Below, in pieces: positions 5,384 through 10,903 of a DNA stretch of 10,903 bases (position 1 is its first letter; each line of letters begins with the position of its first letter). A program made the translations under genes and the position numbers. The stretch is from Micrococcales bacterium (lineage in GTDB: Bacteria; Actinomycetota; Actinomycetes; Actinomycetales; Dermatophilaceae). The DNA lies in NCBI GenBank assembly GCA_030537915.1, contig JAUNUZ010000041.1, forward strand, positions 1-10,903, written 5' to 3'. The notes under the pieces are model-generated. The model was not told the origin of the DNA, did not search any database, and saw nothing but the letters and a program-made list of their open reading frames with translations.

Positions 5384-8184
5384 TACGACGTCGGCGGCTG
5401 TGCGGCCGTCGCACTCTTGGCTGCAGCCGTCTTGGCAGTCGTCTTGCGAGCCGTCGCCTTCTTCGCAGGAGCCTTTTTGGCGGTGGCCTTCTTGGCCGGA
5501 GCCTTCTTGGTGGTTCGACGGGTCGTCGGCCCCTTGGCCCGCTTCTCGGCGAGCAACTCGAAGCCACGCTCAGGCGTGATCGACTCCGGGTCGTCGTCGC
5601 GGCGCAGGGTCGCATTCGTCTCGCCATCCGTCACGTACGGGCCGAAGCGGCCCTCCTTGACGACGACCGGACGCCCCGAGACGGGGTCGTCCCCGAGCTC
5701 GGCGAGCGGCGGCTTGCCTGCGGCCCGGCCGCGCTGCTTGGGCTGGGCGTAGATCGCCAGCGCCTCCTCGAGCGTGACGTCGAAGAGCTGGGACTCGGTG
5801 GCCAGCGACCGCGAGTCGGTGCCACGCTTGAGGTAAGGGCCGTAGCGCCCGTTTTGGGCTGTGATCTCCTGGCCCTCGGCGTCGACGCCGACCACGCGCG
5901 GCAGGCTGAGCAGCCGCAACGCCGTGTCGAGGTCGATCGTCGAGAGGTCCATGTGCTTGAAGAGGCTCGCGGTGCGCGGCTTCGGCTTGGCGACCTTCTT
6001 GGCCCGCTTGGGCTTCTCCCCCGCGGCCGGCGTGCCGCCGGCGGTTTCGGCAGCCGGCTCCTCGGGCGGCGCCTGGGTGACATAGGGCCCGTAGCGGCCC
6101 GCCCGGGCGATGATCTCGTGGCCGCTGCCGGGGTCCACGCCCAGGACGCGCCCGTCGTCGGACGCCTTCTCCAGGAGCTCACGGGCCTTCTGCGGAGTCA
6201 TCTCATCCGGCGCGAGGTCGTCGTTGAGCGAGGTGCGGCGGGGTGGATCCGCGGTGTCGTTGACGTCCTGCACGTAGGGGCCGTAGCGCCCGACCCGCAC
6301 GACCATGCCGTCGCCGAGAGGGATCGTGCTGATCTCGCGGGCGTCGATCTCGCCGAGATCGTCGACAAGGTGGCGCAAACCCTCCATGGACTTGGACTCG
6401 TCGCCGAAGTAGAAGCGCGTGAGCCATTGCAGCCGCTCGAGTTGCCCGTTCGCGATCGCATCCAGATCGTCGAGCATCCGGGCCGTGAACTCGTAATCGA
6501 CCAGAGTCGGGAAGTGCTTCTCGAGCAACTGCGTCACGGCGAAGGCGAGCCATGTCGGCACGAGCGCCTGCCCGCGGGTCTGCACGTAGCCGCGGTCCTG
6601 GATCGTCGAGATCGTCGCCGCGAAGGTCGAGGGGCGGCCGATATCGAGCTGCTCCATCGCCTTGACCAGCGTCGCCTCGGTATAGCGCGGCGGCGGCGAG
6701 GTCTCGTGGCCGTCGGCCTGGGCCGAACGCACGTCGAGGTCGACACCCTCGCTCAGCTTGGGCAGCCGACGCTCCTCCTCCCGCGCGTCCGCGGCGGCGC
6801 GTTGGTCCTCGTCGCGCCCCTCCTCGTAGGCGGCGAGGAAGCCGCGGAACGTGATGACCGTGCCCGAGGCCGAGAAGTCTGCCGTCGTCGTGCCGGCCGC
6901 ACCCTGGGTGGGGACACGCAGCTTGACGGTCGCGGTCGAACCCTTGGCGTCAGCCATCTGCGAGGCGATCGTGCGCTTCCAGATGAGCTCGTAGAGCGCG
7001 AAGTCCTCCCCGCGCAGCTCACCCGCGACCTGGGCCGGGGTCCGAAAACGGTCACCGGCCGGGCGGATCGCCTCGTGGGCCTCCTGCGCCGACTTCACCT
7101 TCGTCACATAACGGCGCGGGGCGTCCGGGACGTATTCGGCGCCGTACATGTCGCGAGCCTGGCTGCGCGCCGCGGTGAGCGCGAACTCGCTCAGCGTCGT
7201 GCTGTCGGTCCGCATATAGGTGATGTAGCCGTTCTCGTAGAGGCGCTGAGCAACCCGCATCGCGTTGCGGCTGTTCAACCGCAGCTTGCGGGAGGCCTCC
7301 TGCTGCAGCGTCGACGTCGTGAAGGGCGCCGATGGGCGGCGGGTGTAGGGCTTCTCGGCCACCTCCGTGACGGTCGCCGTGATCCCGCTGACGGCTTCCG
7401 CGACGGCGACCGCGGTCGACTGATCGACGTGGCGCACCGTGCTTGTCGTCAGCGTGCCGTCGTCGGCGAAATCCCGGCCGGTGGCGACCCGAGTCCCATC
7501 GAGCGCGGCGAGGCGGGCGCGGAAGGCCTCGCTACCCCGGGCAAATTCACCGGTGATGTCCCAGTATTCGGCCGTTCGGAAGGCCATCCGCTCCCGCTCG
7601 CGCTCGACGCTCATCCGGGTGACCACGGATTGCACGCGCCCGGCGGACAGGCCCTGACGGACCTTGCGCCAGAGAACCGGCGACACCTCGTAGCCGTAGA
7701 GGCGGTCGAGGATGCGGCGGGTCTCCTGGGCATCGACGAGCTTGGTGTCCAGGTCACGCGTGTTGTTCAGGGCGCGCTGGATCGCCTCGCGGGTGATCTC
7801 GTTGAAGACCATCCGCCGGACCGGCACCTTGGGCTTGAGAACCTCGAGCAGATGCCAGGCGATCGCCTCGCCCTCGCGGTCCTCATCGGTGGCAAGGTAA
7901 AGCTCGTCGGCGTCCTTGAGAAGGCGCTTGAGCTCGGCCACCTTCTTCTTCTTGTCGGCATCGACGACGTAGTAGGGGGTGAAACCGTTGTCGACATCGA
8001 CGGCGAAGCGACCGTAGGGGCCCTTCTTCATGTCGGCGGGCATCTCGCTCGGAGTCGGTAGATCTCGGATATGCCCGACCGACGCCTCGACGTCGTAGCC
8101 GTCGCCGAGGTAGCCCGCGATGGACTTCACCTTGGTCGGCGACTCGACGATGACGAGCCGGCGTTGTTGGTTGCTACTGCTCAC
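5383..8184 (-). CDS. topA: DNA topoisomerase I (type IA)
   Basis: 933 residues. The enzyme relaxes negative supercoils by cutting one strand through a 5'-phosphotyrosine. The TOPRIM domain shows RRLVIVESPTK (8-18, catalytic E14) and TDEDREGE (99-106, the metal-binding acidic triad). QGLSAGRVQS (177-186) and the active-site Tyr Y323 in YITYMRTDST follow. The C-terminal half has no Cys4 zinc fingers. Instead it has four GR[YF]GPY[VL] motifs at about 632-638, 696-702, 779-785 and 845-851 (Topo_C repeats), then a Lys/Ala/Thr tail, the layout of actinobacterial TopA. The tail holds two exact copies of KKAPAKKATA (893-912). GTG at 8184 was chosen because GGAGGG lies 7 bases upstream and VIVESPTK then begins near residue 11, as in relatives. 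The RibD-like gene overlaps its stop by one base. The thymidylate kinase and DNA polymerase delta' genes that I recall following topA in many actinobacteria are not here. Confidence 0.97.
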   Translation of the reverse strand: MSSSNQQRRLVIVESPTKVKSIAGYLGDGYDVEASVGHIRDLPTPSEMPADMKKGPYGRFAVDVDNGFTPYYVVDADKKKKVAELKRLLKDADELYLATDEDREGEAIAWHLLEVLKPKVPVRRMVFNEITREAIQRALNNTRDLDTKLVDAQETRRILDRLYGYEVSPVLWRKVRQGLSAGRVQSVVTRMSVERERERMAFRTAEYWDITGEFARGSEAFRARLAALDGTRVATGRDFADDGTLTTSTVRHVDQSTAVAVAEAVSGITATVTEVAEKPYTRRPSAPFTTSTLQQEASRKLRLNSRNAMRVAQRLYENGYITYMRTDSTTLSEFALTAARSQARDMYGAEYVPDAPRRYVTKVKSAQEAHEAIRPAGDRFRTPAQVAGELRGEDFALYELIWKRTIASQMADAKGSTATVKLRVPTQGAAGTTTADFSASGTVITFRGFLAAYEEGRDEDQRAAADAREEERRLPKLSEGVDLDVRSAQADGHETSPPPRYTEATLVKAMEQLDIGRPSTFAATISTIQDRGYVQTRGQALVPTWLAFAVTQLLEKHFPTLVDYEFTARMLDDLDAIANGQLERLQWLTRFYFGDESKSMEGLRHLVDDLGEIDAREISTIPLGDGMVVRVGRYGPYVQDVNDTADPPRRTSLNDDLAPDEMTPQKARELLEKASDDGRVLGVDPGSGHEIIARAGRYGPYVTQAPPEEPAAETAGGTPAAGEKPKRAKKVAKPKPRTASLFKHMDLSTIDLDTALRLLSLPRVVGVDAEGQEITAQNGRYGPYLKRGTDSRSLATESQLFDVTLEEALAIYAQPKQRGRAAGKPPLAELGDDPVSGRPVVVKEGRFGPYVTDGETNATLRRDDDPESITPERGFELLAEKRAKGPTTRRTTKKAPAKKATAKKAPAKKATARKTTAKTAAAKSATAAQPPTS
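5449..5508 (-). repeat. Tandem 30-base coding repeat in the topA tail
   Basis: Two consecutive units encode the same ten residues, KKAPAKKATA, with several synonymous differences between the DNA copies. This suggests an old duplication kept for its basic character. It belongs to the DNA-binding tail and is flanked by further degenerate Lys/Ala/Thr units. Confidence 0.75.
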
Positions 8185-8191
8185 CTGCGAA

Positions 8192-8197
8192 CCCTCC
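8192..8197 (-). promoter_or_regulatory. Ribosome binding site deciding the topA start
   Basis: GGAGGG on the - strand, 7 bases before GTG 8184. It removes 16 residues from the longest possible frame. Confidence 0.7.
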
Positions 8198-8302
8198 GAA
8201 CAGACCTGCGACGAGCCGCTGCGCGCCGACACCGACCGGCCACCCAGAACGGGCCGATGCGCCTAGACCGTAACGCGTCGAGCCGACAAGCCGGCAATCG
8301 AG

Positions 8303-8314
8303 CGCAGCGCTGCG
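8303..8314. repeat. 12-bp perfect palindrome in the topA leader
   Basis: CGCAGCGCTGCG is its own reverse complement and lies about 120 bases before the topA start, between the candidate promoter and the ribosome binding site. It could be an operator or form a cruciform or hairpin. With no spacer, an RNA hairpin from it would lose its central bases to the loop. Confidence 0.5.
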
Positions 8315-8350
8315 AGATGCCTCTCCACCGTCCGGTCCGCATCCGCGAGA

Positions 8351-8380
8351 GCGATAAGACTCGCCCACCACTCGTGACAA
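8351..8380 (-). promoter_or_regulatory. Candidate topA promoter
   Basis: On the - strand TTGTCA (8375-8380) matches the -35 consensus at 5 of 6 bases, and TATCGC (8351-8356) is a weak -10 at 18-base spacing. An RNA starting here would have a leader of about 160 bases before the GTG. The long 210-base gap to the upstream gene supports an independent promoter somewhere in it, but this exact pair is tentative. Confidence 0.3.
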
Positions 8381-8394
8381 CTCGCGCTGAAAGG

Positions 8395-9897
8395 CTACGA
8401 CCTGCGCCGAAGGAAACCGCGCGCGATGAGGTCGCGCAGCATCGGCATCGCCCCCGAGGTGGGGTCCTCGCCTCCCAGGAGAGCGCCGATCGCGTTCAAC
8501 GCGACACGGGCCGTGAGCTGCCCATCGCACACCGACACGAGCGCCGCGCCCACCGTATCGAGCTGCTGGGTCAACCCGAGGCCACCGCCCTGGCGCGCGA
8601 GGATGACCTGCGGGTCGACGTCGCCGGGAAGGCTGTGCGATTCGATCGTCACGTCCGGGGCGCACCGCCACGCGACGTCCAGGACGTCATCATCGTCGTG
8701 CTCAGCCAGCCAGGCGCGGGACGCCATGCCCGCCAGCACGGCCGGGCCCGTCGGCGCGTGGACCGGGCCACGCACCTCGATGAGATCTACGAAGGGCTCG
8801 CGAGGGGCGCGGGGGCGCTGCAGCGTGACGACCCCGAATCCGATGCCGTCGACGTGGCGCTCCGCGAAATCCTCGAGCCACGCAGCGTAGAGCTCGTCGT
8901 GGACCCACGATCCAGGCAAGTGGCCCCCGTCGCGCGCCCACGTCTCCGCATACTCCGCCGGATCCTGCGTGCCGCGCTGCACGACGAAGGCATCCAGCCC
9001 GGTGCCTTGGAGCCAGCCGCGCCACCGATCACGCCACGTCGTCTCTGCGTGAATCTCCCAGTTGCCGATGAAGTGGGCGATGCCGCCGGGCTCGAGGATA
9101 TCGCCGACCCCGCGGACGAGATCCTCCACGACGACGTCACCGGCCCGCCCCGCGTCGCGGTACTCATAGACCGGCACCCGTGCTCGGCGGGGCGTGATGA
9201 CGTAGGGCGGATTGCTGACGACGAGGTCGAAGCGCTCGCCCGTGACCGGGTCGAACATGTCCCCCAGGCGTAGGTCCCACTCCTGCTGCGCGAGGGCGGA
9301 ATTGAAGCGCGCGTAGTCCAGCGCGCGCGCCGACAGGTCGGTCGCGACGACCTGCTCGGCGTGCCCCGCCAGGTGCAATGCCTGCACTCCCGCGCCGACA
9401 CCGAGGTCAAGGGCACGGCGCACGAGAGGACGCGGGGTCCAGGACGCGAGCGTCACCGATGCACCGCCGATGCCGAGCACGTGATCCGGTGGCAGGGGCT
9501 TGCTGCGTGTAGTCGTCGACAGGTCCGAGGCGACCCACCAGACGTGCCCCTCGTCCCCGTAGGGCCGCAGATCGCACGTCGCGCGCACTCCGGCGCCGGT
9601 GCGCTCCGCGAGCCCGAGCGAGCCGAGACCGTCGGCGCCGAGCTGCGGCAGCGCCGCGTCGACCACGTCGAAGGGGACCTCGACGCCGAGCGTGAAGAGC
9701 CGCACGAGCGCCGCGGCCGGACTGCCGTCGGTGCGGGTCGCCCGCTCGGCCGGCAGCAGCTGCTCGCGACCCAGGGCGCTGGACACCATCGGTCCGAGGT
9801 GGGCAACCAGCCCGTCGACGGTGAAGCCCGCCGCGCTCAGGTCCGCACGCAGCAACGGCAGCAACTCGGGCACCGGGGTCGGGGCAGGCAGGCTCAT
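8395..9897 (-). CDS. SAM-dependent methyltransferase with N- and C-terminal extensions
   Basis: 500 residues. The central class I methyltransferase domain (about 140-330, MTS-like) has the SAM-binding motif ALDLGVGAGVQALHL (162-176), the acidic residue after strand 2 (ATDLS, 185-189) and the catalytic-type NPPY (229-232). The last is typical of enzymes that methylate an exocyclic or amide nitrogen in DNA, RNA or a protein glutamine. About 140 residues precede it, with a winged-helix-like look (LVRLFTLGVEVPFDVVDAAL), and about 170 follow. The overall plan matches an actinobacterial family of roughly 500 residues often found near topA; I recall no proven substrate. The ATG at 9897 is the first start that leaves a sensible N-terminus; the open frame continues upstream to 10314 but overlaps the next gene antiparallel in codon phase and looks non-coding. 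The ribosome binding site is weak. It lies 103 bases after the ANTAR gene and 210 bases before topA, all on one strand. Confidence 0.85.
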   Translation of the reverse strand: MSLPAPTPVPELLPLLRADLSAAGFTVDGLVAHLGPMVSSALGREQLLPAERATRTDGSPAAALVRLFTLGVEVPFDVVDAALPQLGADGLGSLGLAERTGAGVRATCDLRPYGDEGHVWWVASDLSTTTRSKPLPPDHVLGIGGASVTLASWTPRPLVRRALDLGVGAGVQALHLAGHAEQVVATDLSARALDYARFNSALAQQEWDLRLGDMFDPVTGERFDLVVSNPPYVITPRRARVPVYEYRDAGRAGDVVVEDLVRGVGDILEPGGIAHFIGNWEIHAETTWRDRWRGWLQGTGLDAFVVQRGTQDPAEYAETWARDGGHLPGSWVHDELYAAWLEDFAERHVDGIGFGVVTLQRPRAPREPFVDLIEVRGPVHAPTGPAVLAGMASRAWLAEHDDDDVLDVAWRCAPDVTIESHSLPGDVDPQVILARQGGGLGLTQQLDTVGAALVSVCDGQLTARVALNAIGALLGGEDPTSGAMPMLRDLIARGFLRRRS

Positions 9898-9984
9898 GGG
9901 GTCATCTTCGCCTACCCCACTAGGACCGCTGCGTCGGCGACCAAAGCAGCAGGTAGGAGTAGACGGGCACCTCGGGCGTGCGCG

Positions 9985-9998
9985 GCGCGTGGGCGCGC
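9985..9998 (-). terminator. GC hairpin just after the GAF-ANTAR stop
   Basis: GCGCG / CGCGC with a 4-base loop begins 2 bases after the TAG of the ANTAR gene. It is short, fully GC and lacks a T-run. It may partly terminate the ANTAR transcript before the methyltransferase gene. Confidence 0.35.
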
Positions 9999-10000
9999 GA

Positions 10001-10690
10001 CTACTCGGGCAACTCGCGGGTATCGACGATCTTGCCGGCCACGGCGCGCAGCTTGACGTTGCCGTCTTGGGAGTAGCGCCGCAACACCGAAAAGGCCTGC
10101 TCCCGATCGAGCTGGAAACGCTCCATGAGCATCCCCTGAGCCAGGCCGATGAGGTGACGCCCCTCGACGGCGTCGCGCAAGCCGGCCTCGGTGCGGGCCG
10201 CCGCGATGGCGACGGAGGCGTGGCCGGCGAACACCATGCCGATCTGAGCGTCCGCCTCACCGAAGTGGGCCAGCTGTGAGGAATAGATGTTGAGACAGCC
10301 GATAGTCCTGTCATACGTGAAGAGGCGCACGGACAGAACGCTGCGGACGCCCAGCCCGGCTACCTGACGGCACCACAGTTGCCAACGCGTTTCGGTCGAG
10401 GTGTTGTCGATGATGAAGACGGAATTCTGGTCGATCGCCTCCAGGCAGGGTCCCTCGCCCAGCTTCAACTGCCACGCGTCAGCCTGCCGAACGCGCTCGT
10501 CGGTGACGGCCGCGGTCTCGACCCGATTGCCACGGTGCACGAGCATGACGCCGCACATCTCGGCGTGGACGGTCTGGCAGGCCAGCTCTGCGATCCGGCC
10601 CAGCGTCGCGGCCTCGCCGTCCTCACCGTGCAGTGCCATCGCGATCTGCGCGAAGTCCACCGCGCGGTCCACTGCGCGCATTGTGGGCAC
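10001..10690 (-). CDS. GAF-ANTAR transcription antitermination regulator
   Basis: 229 residues. A GAF sensor domain (about 25-165) is joined to a C-terminal ANTAR domain (about 170-222). The ANTAR signature is clear: HLIGLAQGMLMERFQL (179-194), AFSVLRRYSQ (199-208) and NVKLRAVAGKIV (211-222). ANTAR domains bind RNA hairpins and prevent premature termination; with a GAF domain the RNA binding is presumably controlled by a ligand, redox state or partner. The GAF domain keeps GEGPCLEAI and GVRSVLSVRLF, typical of the family, and no membrane segment is present. The GTG at 10690 was chosen because GGAGG lies 7 bases upstream; an ATG three codons later is badly spaced. The gene follows the sigma-factor end by 123 bases that contain competing hairpins, which could be its own target. 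Family is sure; signal and RNA targets are unknown. Confidence 0.93.
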   Translation of the reverse strand: MPTMRAVDRAVDFAQIAMALHGEDGEAATLGRIAELACQTVHAEMCGVMLVHRGNRVETAAVTDERVRQADAWQLKLGEGPCLEAIDQNSVFIIDNTSTETRWQLWCRQVAGLGVRSVLSVRLFTYDRTIGCLNIYSSQLAHFGEADAQIGMVFAGHASVAIAAARTEAGLRDAVEGRHLIGLAQGMLMERFQLDREQAFSVLRRYSQDGNVKLRAVAGKIVDTRELPE

Positions 10691-10697
10691 CGGGGTT

Positions 10698-10702
10698 CCT
10701 CC
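10698..10702 (-). promoter_or_regulatory. Ribosome binding site deciding the GAF-ANTAR start
   Basis: GGAGG on the - strand, 7 bases before GTG 10690 and 16 before the next in-frame ATG, so GTG is the start. Confidence 0.65.
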
Positions 10703-10756
10703 ATTCGGGCGTCGTGCGTTTAAGTCCCGCCGCCGGAGACGGCCTCCATGGACATT

Positions 10757-10805
10757 CCCTGCCTATCGGGAGACGGCAGGGTAGCGCATGACGGACCCTG
10801 CTACC
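10757..10805 (-). promoter_or_regulatory. Leader with mutually exclusive hairpins before the ANTAR gene
   Basis: In the - strand RNA, the segment at 10795-10805 (GGTAGCAGGGT) can pair with 10776-10785: GGTAGC with GCTACC (6 bp, 14-base loop) or GCAGGGT with ACCCTGC (7 bp, 12-base loop). The same middle strand can instead pair downstream: CCCTGCC (10775-10781) with GGCAGGG (10757-10763), 7 bp with an 11-base loop. The hairpins cannot coexist. The array starts 8 bases after the sigma-factor stop. It has no U-run and no hexaloop of the known ANTAR target type, so it may be a terminator with an alternative form rather than a standard ANTAR site. Confidence 0.5.
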
Positions 10806-10813
10806 TCACGGTC

Positions 10814-10903
10814 TCACGACTCGGGGTCGAGATCGCCGGGATCGTCGCCAAGCTCTTCCCGCAGACTCTTCAGAATACGCGTCAGGAGTCGAGAAACCTG
10901 CAT
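10814..10903 (-). CDS. C-terminal end of a SigB/SigF/SigG-type RNA polymerase sigma factor (partial)
   Basis: The frame is open from the right edge to the TGA at 10814-10816 and encodes 29 residues beginning MQVSRLLTRILKSLREEL. This matches the end of sigma region 4 in group 3 stress/sporulation sigma factors, where the recognition helix reads S-Q-M-Q-V-S-R-L-L followed by R-x-L-x-x-L-R. The first Met is therefore most likely internal, with the gene continuing beyond the window. An acidic tail (GDDPGDLDPES) ends the protein. Such sigma factors bind the -35 element through this helix and are usually controlled by an RsbW-like anti-sigma factor encoded next to them, outside this window. It precedes the ANTAR gene on the same strand. 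Only 29 residues are visible, so which member of the group it is stays open. Confidence 0.75.
   Translation of the reverse strand: MQVSRLLTRILKSLREELGDDPGDLDPES

Noticed and set aside
5200..8061. A 953-codon open frame on the + strand opposite topA
   Set aside because: It is the mirror of topA in GC-rich DNA. The product is Arg/Leu/Gly-rich without family motifs, while the - strand frame carries every topoisomerase I motif.
9898..10314. Extension of the methyltransferase to a start at 10314
   Set aside because: This part overlaps the GAF-ANTAR gene out of phase on the same strand and has shadow composition. ATG 9897 gives a sensible N-terminus.
10747..10759. GGGAAT on the - strand as a SigB/SigF-type -10 for the ANTAR gene
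   Set aside because: No GTTT-like -35 lies at 12-17 bases upstream, and the bases are part of the hairpin region.
10735..10777. Direct repeat GGAGACGGC (10735-10743 and 10769-10777) as a regulator site, and GGAG/CTCC as an ANTAR hexaloop
   Set aside because: Nine-base repeats are expected by chance in such DNA, and the small hairpin has a 5-base loop without the A1/G4 pattern of ANTAR targets.

Overview
The window is high-GC DNA with the codon style of an actinobacterium. Third positions are mostly G or C, three of the seven complete genes start with GTG, and the topoisomerase I has no zinc fingers but carries GxYGPY repeats and a lysine-rich tail. The GAF-ANTAR regulator and the end of a SigB/SigF-type sigma factor fit the same phylum. 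A Micrococcales-like host (Intrasporangiaceae or Dermatophilaceae relatives) is my guess from general style, not something the sequence proves.

Layout, left to right. Bases 1-409 are gene-poor: a possible gene end running in from the left (2-121, +), a tiny ORF behind a very strong Shine-Dalgarno sequence (240-296, +), and a hairpin at the end of the next gene. Bases 410-1972 (-) encode a soluble receptor with two GAF domains and a methyl-accepting chemotaxis signalling domain. A 220-bp divergent promoter region separates it from a two-gene + strand unit: a PLP-dependent enzyme of the cystathionine gamma-synthase/lyase family (2193-3404) and an ornithine cyclodeaminase/mu-crystallin family protein (3478-4416). 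This unit converges on a - strand pair, topA (5383-8184) followed by a stand-alone RibD-type reductase (4445-5383) coupled to it by a TAATG overlap. Upstream of topA, on the same strand, lie a long leader, a three-part SAM-dependent methyltransferase (8395-9897), a GAF-ANTAR regulator (10001-10690), and the last 29 codons of a SigB/SigF-type sigma factor (10814-10903) entering from the right edge.

How the genes may work together. The right side looks like a stress/regulation neighbourhood next to topA: a sigma factor, then an RNA-binding ANTAR regulator whose leader can fold into mutually exclusive hairpins, then a methyltransferase and topoisomerase I. The left side looks like accessory sensing and amino-acid metabolism. 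The most notable signals are the competing-hairpin leader before the ANTAR gene, the pairing of a gamma-family PLP enzyme with an atypical cyclodeaminase-family protein, and a FliA-like -10 element upstream of the chemotaxis-type receptor. I found no tRNA, rRNA, CRISPR array, insertion sequence or prophage gene.
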